A stretch of DNA of 64,000 nucleotides from Phycisphaeraceae bacterium (lineage in GTDB: Bacteria; Planctomycetota; Phycisphaerae; Phycisphaerales; UBA1924), in NCBI GenBank assembly GCA_019636495.1, contig JAHBXL010000019.1, forward strand, positions 1 to 64,000, read 5' to 3'. A program made the translations under genes and the position numbers. Under the pieces are notes generated by a model. It searched no databases, was not told the origin of the DNA, and was given only the letters and a program-made list of their open reading frames with translations. Below are positions 35,836-43,919 of this stretch, in pieces (within the stretch, counting starts at the first letter, position 1; every line of letters starts with the position of its first letter).

Positions 35836-35841
35836 TACACT
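35836..35841 (+). promoter_or_regulatory. -10 box of hldE
   Basis: TACACT ends 8 bases before the hldE ATG; no Shine-Dalgarno sequence is seen. Confidence 0.45.
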
Positions 35842-35849
35842 TGCCGGAC

Positions 35850-37346
35850 ATGTCCCGGCTGCTGGAACAACTCGGCGCATGGAAGCCGTTCACCGCGCTG
35901 GTCGTCGGCGATTTCATGCTTGACCAACTGGTCTACGGCAACGCCGACCGCCTCTCGCCCGAGGCGCCGGTGCCCGTGCTGCACGTGCAGCGGACCGAGG
36001 ACCGACCGGGCGGCGCGGCCAACGTCTGTCTCGACCTGGTCGCCATGAGGGCGAGGGTGCACGCCTATGGCGTCGTGGGCGACGACCGCGAGGCCGACCT
36101 GCTCCGCTCGGGTCTTGCCGCGGCGGGCGTTCAGGCCGATGGCCTTGTGGGCGACGGCACGCGACCCACCACGGTCAAACGCTCGCTGATCGGTCTGGCA
36201 CAGCACCGCCACCCGCAGAAGATGTTCCGCGTGGACTACGAGTCGCGCGTGCCGCTGGCGCGAGCCGCGATTGAGCAGATCCTGGCACGCTTCGAGGCCG
36301 ATCTGCGCGACGCCGACGTTGTGTGCATCGAGGACTACAACAAGGGCGTGTGCACGCCGGAACTGTGCGCGCGGGTGATCGAGGTTTCGCGCAGGGCCGG
36401 CGTGCCGGTGCTTGTCGATCCCGCGGCGATCGAGGACTACTCCCGCTATGCGGGCGCATCGACCATTACCCCCAATCGCACCGAGTCGATGCTCGCGTGC
36501 GGCACGGACCTGCCCGACGGCGCGGGCCCGGAGGCGTTCGGGCCCCTTGCCGCGAGGTTGGTCGAATCGCTCGGTCTGGAAGCCGTGGTTGTCACGCTCG
36601 ACCGCCACGGCGCGCTGCTTCTGGAGCGCGGCGGTGCGCCGCTGCACGTTCCGACCGCGGCGCGTGAGGTGTACGACGTGACCGGCGCGGGCGACATGGT
36701 GCTCGCCGCGCTCGCCGGCGCGCGGGCCAACCGGCTGGACTGGCCCGACGCGGTGCGGCTGGCCAATGCCGCGGCGGGCCTGGAGGTCGAGGTCTTCGGC
36801 GTGGTGCCGATTCCGATCGAAAAGATCCACCGCGAGGTGCTGCTGCGCGAACGCTCGATGCCGGGGAAGATGCGCACGCTCGAACAGTTGCTGGTGGAGG
36901 TCGCGGCGTTGCGCAATGAGAGCAGGCGCGTGGTCTTCACGAACGGGTGCTTTGACATCCTGCACGCCGGGCATCTGTCTCTGCTGGAGCGTGCGGCCGC
37001 GCTGGGCGACTATCTGATCGTCGGCCTGAACTCGGATGACTCGGTGCGGAGGCTCAAGGGCGGCAAGGACCCGTCGCGTCCGATCAACAACGAGCACGAC
37101 CGCGCGCTGGTGCTGGGCGGGCTCGGCTGTGTCGGCGCGGTGACGATCTTCGATGACGACACGCCCGAGAGGCTCATCCGTGCCATCCGGCCTGATGTGC
37201 TGGTGAAGGGTGCAGAGTACACCATGGAGCAGGTGCCCGGCGCCCGGTTTGTCATCGAGAACGGCGGGAGGGTCGAACTGCTGCCCATGGTCGATGGTCG
37301 CAGCACGACCGGCGCGGTGGCTCGGATCCGCGGCGGGAGTGCGTGA
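35850..37346 (+). CDS. hldE: Bifunctional heptose 7-phosphate kinase / heptose 1-phosphate adenylyltransferase
   Basis: 498 residues. The N-terminal PfkB-type kinase (about 1-325) phosphorylates heptose 7-phosphate at C1: 'VVGDFMLDQLVYGNADRLSP', 'RPGGAANVCLDL' and 'VYDVTGAGDMVLAAL' (catalytic Asp). The C-terminal nucleotidyltransferase (about 345-498) activates the sugar to ADP-heptose: 'FTNGCFDILHAGHLSLLERA' with the HxGH motif. The product feeds LPS core synthesis, so the organism probably makes a heptose-containing LPS or glycan. Start by family length; the reading frame continues upstream inside the previous gene. Confidence 0.95.
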   Translation: MSRLLEQLGAWKPFTALVVGDFMLDQLVYGNADRLSPEAPVPVLHVQRTEDRPGGAANVCLDLVAMRARVHAYGVVGDDREADLLRSGLAAAGVQADGLVGDGTRPTTVKRSLIGLAQHRHPQKMFRVDYESRVPLARAAIEQILARFEADLRDADVVCIEDYNKGVCTPELCARVIEVSRRAGVPVLVDPAAIEDYSRYAGASTITPNRTESMLACGTDLPDGAGPEAFGPLAARLVESLGLEAVVVTLDRHGALLLERGGAPLHVPTAAREVYDVTGAGDMVLAALAGARANRLDWPDAVRLANAAAGLEVEVFGVVPIPIEKIHREVLLRERSMPGKMRTLEQLLVEVAALRNESRRVVFTNGCFDILHAGHLSLLERAAALGDYLIVGLNSDDSVRRLKGGKDPSRPINNEHDRALVLGGLGCVGAVTIFDDDTPERLIRAIRPDVLVKGAEYTMEQVPGARFVIENGGRVELLPMVDGRSTTGAVARIRGGSA

Positions 37347-37426
37347 GCCTTGCTCGGCGTTTTTCGGGTCGCCCTGGGGCAGATGGTGAGGTGGAAGCAG
37401 GGGGGCCGGGCGGCTATCATCTTGGC

Positions 37427-37498
37427 CCCCGGGCGCAGGAGCAGCGGTCGTAACCGTCGTTCCTGCAAGGACTTGGGGCCAATCACCGGATCGAAGCC
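37427..37498 (+). promoter_or_regulatory. Structured leader of rplS
   Basis: Downstream of a TATCAT -10 (37415-37420), a stem forms from GCAGGA (about 37435) and TCCTGC (about 37461) with an inner CGGT/ACCG stem. It may be a ribosomal-protein leader; I cannot match it to a known L19 leader class. Confidence 0.35.
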
Positions 37499-37897
37499 AT
37501 GGGCGCCACCGCAGTTGCCATCCTCGAAGGTCTGAACAAGGACCAACTCAAGACTGATCTGCCCCGACTGCAGATCGGCGACACGCTGAACGTGCACTGC
37601 CGCATCATCGAAGGGCAGAAGGAGCGCGTGCAGGTGTTCCAGGGCGTCCTGATTGCCCGTTCAGGCCGCGGCATCAACGAGATGATCATCGTTCGGCGGA
37701 TCGTCGACAACATGGGCGTGGAGCGCATCTTCCCGCTCAACTCGCCGAAGATCGCCAAGATCGAGGTGCTTCGGCATGCCGATGCGCGTCGGGCGAAGTT
37801 GTACTTCCTCCGCGACCGAACCGGCAAGTCGCGCCGACTCCGCGACAAACGCCGCGGCTTGGAGGTCGAGGTGAAGTCCGAACCCGCCGCGAACTGA
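37499..37897 (+). CDS. rplS: 50S ribosomal protein L19
   Basis: 132 residues. 'LQIGDTLNVHCRIIEGQKER' then 'VQVFQGVLIARSGRGINE', 'VERIFPLNSPKIAKIEVLR' and 'ARRAKLYFLRDRTGKSRRL' are the L19 core. It lies about 5 kb from trmD and rpsP, with which it normally forms one operon, and has its own promoter and terminator. Confidence 0.97.
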   Translation: MGATAVAILEGLNKDQLKTDLPRLQIGDTLNVHCRIIEGQKERVQVFQGVLIARSGRGINEMIIVRRIVDNMGVERIFPLNSPKIAKIEVLRHADARRAKLYFLRDRTGKSRRLRDKRRGLEVEVKSEPAAN

Positions 37898-37925
37898 TCG
37901 TCGGTGTGAGTCAGTGATGTGCCGG

Positions 37926-37953
37926 ACGCCACCATCAGGTGGCGTTTTTTTTT
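37926..37953 (+). terminator. Rho-independent terminator of rplS
   Basis: ACGCCACC-ATCA-GGTGGCGT (8-bp stem) followed by nine Ts, 28 bases past the rplS stop. Confidence 0.95.
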
Positions 37954-37966
37954 CGCGGCCCCGGCG

Positions 37967-39381
37967 TTACGCGTGCACGCGCACGTACGCCGCGAGCGAG
38001 CATGGCACGCCGAGGTCGTCGAGAATCCAGAGCATGTAGTAGCCGGGCGGAGCGATACTCGCGGATGCGGGCGCTTCCACGTGCACCTGCCCGCCGCCGA
38101 TTGTCATCTTCAGCGGCACGAAGCGCTGGTCCTGGTCGAAGCCGTGCGTGACGGACGTGAGGCGTGTGAGCGTGGCGCGGGTGATCTGGCGGCCGACCTC
38201 GTGCAGGAAGCCGAACGAGTACTCCTGCGCGTAGACCATTTCCGTCGGCACATTCGTTGTAAGCACGGGCCGCTGAGGATTGCCGTACAGATAGGGTGGG
38301 CGGTAGTACTGGCAGTTCTGGCAGTTGTAGAGCGGCAGGTCGTTGTTTCCGCCCGCCGCGATCACGCGACCATCGCGCATGAGTGAGGCGGTGGAGTGGT
38401 ACCAGCGCGGGATGGCCATCGTTTCGGTCACCGGATCAACAGTCCATTCGCCCGTGCCGGGGTCAAAGACTTCCGCCCGCATGACCGGGTCCTTCGGCGT
38501 TGGTCCTTGCGTGCCGCCGATGGCCACGACCTTGCCATCGGGCAGAACCACCATGTTGTGGTCGCGCCGCGCGAGTTTCAACTTCCCAACCATCACCTAT
38601 TCTGGTTGATCTGGTCCACCGAACACCGCGGCGTCATCTGTCGCCGCGCCGATGCCAGAGACCGGCGCGCCGCCCGCCTTGAGGATCTTGCCCTTCACCG
38701 CGTCAAACATCACCGCCGAACTGTCCGCGCACGTCGGCAGGATGCTGTCGATCGCTGCGCCCCAGGTCCACGTGGCCGGGTCGAGGAAATGCGTGAAGCG
38801 ATTCGGTCCTGCATCGAAGAGCCGACCATCGGGCATGACGAACATGAACGGATAGATCTCCTGCACTCGCGTCGCCGAGGGCTTCTGTTCCCAGGTATCC
38901 GTTGCCGGATCGTAGATCTCGGGGATGTCGGCGTTGGGAGGCGGGCTGACGTTGTTGGCGGTCCAACCGGCAAAGACCGCGACCTTGCCATCCGGCAGCG
39001 TGGTGCAAGTGGGGTACCAGCGGCCAAGGTGCATGTCGGCCTTGCGCGTCCACGCGGGAGGCACGGATGTGGGGTTGAAGATCGCCGCGAACTTGGGTGC
39101 GATCCCCGAACTGTTGAACTCGCCCCCGCGGTGAACAACCGCCCATCGGCGAGTGAACTGTGACCGCAGCAGTGCAGGTCAAGTTGGTTTCCCGGTGCGC
39201 TGCTGCCGGCGATGTACAACGGGAAGTCCGCCGGATTGTCGGGGTTGAAGATGCGAGTCTGCGTAAAGACGCCGTCTTCGCCGTTCGCCCAGTACAGGAA
39301 TCTTCCATCCTGCAAGTGCCGCAAGTGAATCGCGCGAAATTACATCGGCGGCGGTACCGCAGGTTCCCACGAGCCGTGCAT
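37967..39381 (-). pseudogene. Galactose-oxidase-like Kelch protein, inactivated
   Basis: Pieces of one ~470-codon gene are readable in order. From the ATG at 39381 the frame meets a TAA at codon 14 (39340-39342) and then reads 'LRHLQDGRFLYWANGEDGVF' to 'SLADGRLFTAG'. A 1-base loss in a run of five Gs (39123-39127) shifts the frame to 'GEFNSSGIAPKFAAIFNP' and 'WYPTCTTLPDGKVAVFAGW'. An in-frame TAG at 38597-38599 (probably from TGG) interrupts '...FGGPDQPE' / 'VMVGKLKLARRDHNMVVL'. The end 'PPGYYMLWILDDLGVPCS' is the DUF1929 domain of galactose-oxidase-like proteins. Three lesions with otherwise clear coding suggest recent decay. Confidence 0.85.
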
Positions 39382-40085
39382 CAGGGCCTCCTTCTCCCGA
39401 ACTGGACCATCGACAATGCCGTTATCGCGACGGCGCCCAACGCAGGCGCAGGAACGACCGACACACGATCGACCATCATGGGATTCATGGGCAAGCCGCC
39501 CGGATAGTCGACGTCGAACTGGAGTCGAATCCAGAACACTCCCAAGTCAAGTTGACCAATCGACTGTGTCCCCAGGAGAAAATCATCGACATGGTACGAT
39601 ACGTTTGATCCAGATCGAATCATCTTGAATTCGTGCAGACCGGGATCTAAGTTCCACGCCACCCCGACCACACCGCCACCGCCGATTCTGAACCCGAAAC
39701 CATCCCGGTAGGTCATCTCCCCGAGAATGCCTCCTTGTGATGGGTCGAGGCCTATTCCGGCAATCCGCATTCCGATTGACCGGCTGGAGCCCGACGTCAT
39801 GCCCATAATAGCAACTGCCGTAAAGTCCCCAAACATTGGCGGAATGAACGTGTCGAGTCTTTGGTAGTTCGTGTTTGACCCACCGCCCGACGGGTGATTC
39901 AAACTGTCGATTGTCAACAACCCCCCGGCCACTTCAAAATCCCATGAACCCGGCGATATCCACAACGGCTCCCAGTGCGGCGCGAGAGCATCGCCATCGA
40001 AGTCATCGAAGAACTGCGCCCGACCCTCTGCCGCCACGACAAACAGCACCGCCGCAGCCGCAAACACGCAAAGAAATCGGTTCAT
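39381..40085 (-). CDS. PEP-CTERM secreted protein
   Basis: 234 residues from the ATG at 40085. Signal peptide at 1-24 ('MNRFLCVFAAAAVLFVVAAE'); a laminin-G/concanavalin-like beta domain beginning 'FFDDFDGDALAPHWEPLW' with 'GLHEFKMIRSGSNVSYHVDD'; and a C-terminal exosortase signal 'VVPAPALGAVAITALSMVQ' plus 'FGRRRP'. Expected to be processed by an exosortase and moved to the surface or biofilm matrix. Its stop overlaps the pseudogene's ATG (TGATG), so they were once co-translated. Confidence 0.85.
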   Translation of the reverse strand: MNRFLCVFAAAAVLFVVAAEGRAQFFDDFDGDALAPHWEPLWISPGSWDFEVAGGLLTIDSLNHPSGGGSNTNYQRLDTFIPPMFGDFTAVAIMGMTSGSSRSIGMRIAGIGLDPSQGGILGEMTYRDGFGFRIGGGGVVGVAWNLDPGLHEFKMIRSGSNVSYHVDDFLLGTQSIGQLDLGVFWIRLQFDVDYPGGLPMNPMMVDRVSVVPAPALGAVAITALSMVQFGRRRP

Positions 40086-40192
40086 GGCACCCGCCTTTCG
40101 CCCCAGCCGCCCCTGTCCCACCACTTGTCCACTCTACCTCAATCTGAATCCGAGTGCCAAGGAACTTCATGCGCGCGGATGGTTACGGACAC

Positions 40193-40405
40193 CTACTTCG
40201 CGCCGGGTGGCTCTTCCAAGTCGGTCTGCCGCGCCGCTTCGCGCTGTTCGATGGTGTCGATCCGCCGCGAGAGTTCCGCCAGTCGCTTGCCCAGCGCGGC
40301 GATCTCGGACGAGAGTTGCTCCGATTCGTGCTGCGCAAACGCCGCGGCCTCTTCGAGCCGGGTGATGCGTGCGACCAGTTCGTCGGCGGGGTTGTGGTTG
40401 GCCAT
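40193..40405 (-). CDS. slyX: SlyX family protein
   Basis: 70 residues from the ATG at 40405. A short coiled-coil protein: 'ELVARITRLEEAAAFAQHES' and 'EQLSSEIAALGKRLAELSRR' with heptad spacing, followed by 'EEPPGAK', close to the 'PPHY'-type ends of SlyX proteins. Function unknown in general. Divergent from the PagL-like gene with a 35-base gap. Confidence 0.75.
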   Translation of the reverse strand: MANHNPADELVARITRLEEAAAFAQHESEQLSSEIAALGKRLAELSRRIDTIEQREAARQTDLEEPPGAK

Positions 40406-40428
40406 CGGTACGTTGTCCGCGATTCGGG

Positions 40429-40434
40429 TACGCT
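40429..40434 (+). promoter_or_regulatory. -10-like box of the PagL-like gene
   Basis: TACGCT ends 6 bases before the ATG at 40441 inside a 35-base divergent gap, leaving room for only a leaderless start. Confidence 0.45.
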
Positions 40435-40440
40435 GTGTGC

Positions 40441-41130
40441 ATGCTATCGCAAGCACTCGCTGCAATCTGCGTGTCCGTTCCTGCTGCCGCGTGGTCGGGC
40501 GGCGCGCCCGACTCCTTTGCGCTGCCGGCGCTCGCGCCGGTGAAGTTTGACTACGCCATGCTCGTTCCGCCCGAGAGCGAAGGCGCGGCCGCCGCGGCGG
40601 ATGCGGCCGGAGAATCACCCCGGGCGGGCTACGGCGAGGCGGGTTCGTCGTGGCTGACGGTCGGCGGCGCGTACGCGTACGACTTGATCGAAGACCACGA
40701 CCTGAACCTGCACGCGATGTGGAGTTGGTTTCTCGGCGATCGGTTCGAACTGGGCGTCGAGGGCGCTGGGTGGTACTTCGCGCAAAGCGGCAAGGACACC
40801 GGCGGCCTGTCGGCGATGCTGGTTCTGCGTTACCACTTCTGGTCCGGGCCCGAGGGCGACTTCGCGTGGACCGCGTTCTTCGAGGGCGGGTCGGGCTTTC
40901 TGGTCGGGTTCGACGAGGTGCCCGATGGGGGCACGGGTTTCAACTTCGTGCAGCGCGGAGGACTCGGCTTGACGCGTGATCTGGACGATTCTGACGGTCC
41001 CAACCACGGCGCGCGGCTGCTGCTGGGCCTCCGATGGCATCACATCTCGAACGGGCGCATCAGCGGCGATGGGCGAAATCCCGCGCGTGACTCGCTTCTG
41101 GTTTGGGCTGGGGTGGTGTTCGAGTTCTGA
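40441..41130 (+). CDS. Acyloxyacyl hydrolase / lipid A 3-O-deacylase-like (PagL family)
   Basis: 229 residues. Signal peptide at 1-20. The rest alternates short amphipathic beta strands ending in 'LLVWAGVVFEF', an outer-membrane barrel terminus. The PagL catalytic region is visible as 'RWHHISNGRISGDGRNP' with His201, Ser203 and Asn204 in the expected HxSN order; the downstream acidic residue may be Asp217 in 'ARDS'. PagL removes the 3-O acyl chain of lipid A. The match is to the motif and barrel layout only, so substrate remains inferred. Confidence 0.7.
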   Translation: MLSQALAAICVSVPAAAWSGGAPDSFALPALAPVKFDYAMLVPPESEGAAAAADAAGESPRAGYGEAGSSWLTVGGAYAYDLIEDHDLNLHAMWSWFLGDRFELGVEGAGWYFAQSGKDTGGLSAMLVLRYHFWSGPEGDFAWTAFFEGGSGFLVGFDEVPDGGTGFNFVQRGGLGLTRDLDDSDGPNHGARLLLGLRWHHISNGRISGDGRNPARDSLLVWAGVVFEF

Positions 41131-41257
41131 AGTGCGCGAGCCGTGCTCCGGAACTCGGGTTCAGGGCCCTGGGTCTCGAGTTCACCCATGGAAGGTGTGG
41201 CTCGTTGGACTGCCGACTTCCGACTATTCTTGAACCTGTCCCTTCAGGAGCAATCGC

Positions 41258-41836
41258 ATGGCGACACCCAGGATTCTCGCGTTTGCCGGGAGCCTCCGGC
41301 GCGACTCGTACAACAAGAAGATGGTGGCCGTGGCCGCCCACGGCGCACGCGCGGCGGGCGCGGAGGTCACCATCCTCGATCTGGCCTCGATTCCGCTGCC
41401 GGTCTTTGACGAAGACCTGGAGGCACGCGACGGTTTGCCCGCCAACGGACGCAAACTCAAGGACCTCCTGATCGCCAGCCAGGGGCTGCTGATCGCCTCG
41501 CCGGAGTACAACTCCAGCATGTCCGCCGCGCTCAAGAATGTCATCGACTGGGCCTCGCGCCCGGCGCAGGGCGAAGCCCCGCTCGCGGCGTTTGCCAACA
41601 AGGTGGTCGGCGTCATGTCCGCATCGCCCGGCGCGCTGGGCGGTCTCCGCGGGCTGGTTCACCTTCGTGCGGTGCTGGGCAATATCCACTCGATCGTCCT
41701 GCCCGACCAGTTCGCGCTGACCATGGCGCACGAGGCCTTCAACCCCGATGGATCGATGAAGGACCCGAAGAAGCAGCAGACCGTCGAGGGCATCGGCCGG
41801 CGCGTGGCCGAAGTCGCGGGGAGACTGATGGGCTGA
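41258..41836 (+). CDS. NADPH-dependent FMN reductase
   Basis: 192 residues, with CAGGAG 8-13 bases upstream. A flavodoxin-like fold: 'ILAFAGSLRRDSYNKKM' (FMN phosphate loop), 'GLLIASPEYNSSMSAALKN' (flavin contact) and 'NKVVGVMSASPGALGGLRG'. Relatives are ChrR/YieF-type quinone, chromate or azo reductases that lessen oxidative stress. Exact substrate unknown. Convergent with the HAD gene. Confidence 0.9.
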   Translation: MATPRILAFAGSLRRDSYNKKMVAVAAHGARAAGAEVTILDLASIPLPVFDEDLEARDGLPANGRKLKDLLIASQGLLIASPEYNSSMSAALKNVIDWASRPAQGEAPLAAFANKVVGVMSASPGALGGLRGLVHLRAVLGNIHSIVLPDQFALTMAHEAFNPDGSMKDPKKQQTVEGIGRRVAEVAGRLMG

Positions 41837-41860
41837 ATCATCGGCCCGGTGTTTACGCGA

Positions 41861-42553
41861 TCAGATCTCGATGCCCACTTCGCGCAGCACACGCGTCATC
41901 TGAGCAGCGGTATCGCCGGCGTGGTCGACTTGAAACGCGCGCCATCCGGCGGCGTCTGCCGCGGCGACGTTCTCGGGCAGATCGTCGAAGAACACAATGT
42001 GCGCGGAGTGGCCGCGCGAGCCCGGCGCGCCATCGAATCCCGTCGCGCGGGCGAAGGCTGCGTAGATCTCGCGATCGGGCTTGAGCAGCCGCATGATGTG
42101 TGAGGCGTGCAGGTGCCGGATGAGCGACGGGGTGGCGTACTCGGGATGTTCGCTCCCGCCGGCACGCGCGGGTGCGAGGCGCATCCAGTGGGCGTGGTTG
42201 GTATTGGAGAGCACGCCGGTTTCGAGGCCCGCTTCGTGGAGACGGTGGACGAGCGCATCGACGCCGGGGTATTCATCGCGCGTCCAGGCGTGGTGGATGC
42301 GCTCGACCTCCTCGGGCGTGTAAAGCCCGCCGGTGGTCGCGCTCATCTCGCGGTAGTAATCGACGCAGGAGATCTCGCCGCGCCCGTGTCGTGCCGAAAC
42401 GGCGCGCCGGCGGGTCTTCATCTCGGCGCTCAGCAGCGCACCATCGCGGAACGGCAAGCCGGCCGCGGCGCAGCCCTCGGCCCAGTCGCGGCAGATTCTC
42501 ACCACAACACCGCCGAGATCGAACACAACCATACGGACATCGGGCGCGCTCAC
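41861..42553 (-). CDS. HAD-superfamily hydrolase
   Basis: 230 residues from a GTG at 42553 that overlaps the truD stop by 4 bases. Motif I 'MVVFDLGGVVVRI' holds the usual first Asp but has Gly-Gly where most HAD phosphatases have a second Asp (DxD), as in the YihX/epoxide-hydrolase-N branch. 'GVLSNTNHAHW' is motif II, 'KPDREIYAAF' motif III and 'VFFDDLPENV' motif IV. Probably a phosphatase of small phosphorylated metabolites (glucose-1-phosphate in YihX). Confidence 0.85.
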   Translation of the reverse strand: MSAPDVRMVVFDLGGVVVRICRDWAEGCAAAGLPFRDGALLSAEMKTRRRAVSARHGRGEISCVDYYREMSATTGGLYTPEEVERIHHAWTRDEYPGVDALVHRLHEAGLETGVLSNTNHAHWMRLAPARAGGSEHPEYATPSLIRHLHASHIMRLLKPDREIYAAFARATGFDGAPGSRGHSAHIVFFDDLPENVAAADAAGWRAFQVDHAGDTAAQMTRVLREVGIEI

Positions 42554-43842
42554 TCGTCCTCCTCCGCGCTGTGGCCGGTCTTCATGATCTCGTCCATGAC
42601 GACGGTTGCGAACGCGCCGCGCGGCAGTTCGAATCGGCACTTGATGTACGCGCCATGTTCGTCGACGCCTCCCTCGACATCGGGGTACTTCAGGGGGACC
42701 CGGAGCGGCCGCCGCGCGCCCTCGACGTGGATGCGCGCGGCCTTGATGTGCGCGGCGAGTTGTGCGAGCGAAACGCCGGACTCGTCGAGCGCGCGCTGTT
42801 CGAGTTCGCCGACCGCGCCGCTCGCGTGCATGGACTGCGGGCCCCACATCGGCCCGGTGGGCGAGATCTCAAGCCTCGCAAGACGCTGCACGACGGATTC
42901 ATCCGCGAGTTCGGCCGCGCCGATGGGAAACACCGCGCCGTTCTCATGCTTGAAGGCCAGGTCGCCTTCGAGCAGTTGCGCAAAAGAGCCATCGGCCATG
43001 CGCGCTTCGAGCACGCGGTTGAAGAGCGCCGACTGAAACGCGGTGACGAAGAACGAGCGCTCGGCCGGGTCGATGCCCCACACCGCGCGCTTCGGGTTGT
43101 TCGTGCGGAGAAGCGTCGAAAGCGCGTGCCGCTCCGTGCGCGCCGATCGCGGCGTGACGGCGAGAGCCTGCTCGAGATCGCCCGCGGCGTAGGCCTCTCG
43201 GGCGCGTGACGTCTCTCTCTTCTCCCCGTCGTCGTGCGATGCGTGCGGACCGAGGAGCAGGTCGAGTACGCGCTGGTGATCCTCGAGAATCAGCGCGCGG
43301 CCGACTTCGTGGTTGAGGCCGAGGTTGCCGAAGCGCTGCGGGCCGAGCCGGTTGGGCGCGCCGACCCTGGCCATTCGCCCCAGCGCACGGTGCGCGTGCA
43401 CGACCGATGCCGGCGACACCCCGCGCACGCGAATGACGAACCGATTGCCCGCGAGGTGTCCGCGACGGAGTTTGTTGGTGTGCCGGTCGGTCCAGTGGAT
43501 GCTGATCGACTCGTGCTCGAACGCGGGAAAGTCGGCGGGAGTCCTGCCCGGCACGTGCACCGAGACGAGTTGGCGCGTGATGGCGCGCTTGTCCTTCAGT
43601 CCTGCGATGCCGACGGCATCGGGCCGAACGCCGAAGTGATTGGCGATCACACGGACCATGTGCAGCGTGGCCATGTCGCGCTTCTCGACGAGCATGTAGA
43701 TGTGCTCGCCCTCGCCGCAAGGTTCATAGGCCGGGAGTTCCTCGACCAGGAAGTCCTCTGGCCGCTGCTTGATGATGCCGCCGATGCCGGGAACATCGCC
43801 GGTGATGTAAAGGCCGGGCGTGATGTGGGGGGCGAATGGCAC
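42550..43842 (-). CDS. truD: tRNA pseudouridine(13) synthase
   Basis: 430 residues from a GTG at 43842; no good ATG exists in frame near the family start. TruD isomerises U13 of tRNA-Glu and others. 'IIKQRPEDFLVEELPAYEPC', 'VGIAGLKDKRAITRQLVSV' with the catalytic Asp, 'NRFVIRVRG' and 'VGAPNRLGPQRFG' are the family blocks. The insertion domain is present ('RAVWGIDPAERSFFVTAFQS'). It lies between the YyaL-type gene and the HAD gene in a minus-strand run. Confidence 0.9.
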   Translation of the reverse strand: MPFAPHITPGLYITGDVPGIGGIIKQRPEDFLVEELPAYEPCGEGEHIYMLVEKRDMATLHMVRVIANHFGVRPDAVGIAGLKDKRAITRQLVSVHVPGRTPADFPAFEHESISIHWTDRHTNKLRRGHLAGNRFVIRVRGVSPASVVHAHRALGRMARVGAPNRLGPQRFGNLGLNHEVGRALILEDHQRVLDLLLGPHASHDDGEKRETSRAREAYAAGDLEQALAVTPRSARTERHALSTLLRTNNPKRAVWGIDPAERSFFVTAFQSALFNRVLEARMADGSFAQLLEGDLAFKHENGAVFPIGAAELADESVVQRLARLEISPTGPMWGPQSMHASGAVGELEQRALDESGVSLAQLAAHIKAARIHVEGARRPLRVPLKYPDVEGGVDEHGAYIKCRFELPRGAFATVVMDEIMKTGHSAEEDE

Positions 43843-43919
43843 GATGGGTCCGAGGAGAGAGACCAGATGAACAGCCGGAGGCCCACGGCCGCGCCTTCCG
43901 CAGCGCGGTGCGCGGGAGT

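Noticed and set aside
41140..41225. A fourth full heptamer spacer
   Set aside because: Only about five units in register (GGAACTC, GGGTTCA, GGGCCCT, GGGTCTC, GAGTTCA) and a short right arm; too decayed to list as a feature on its own.
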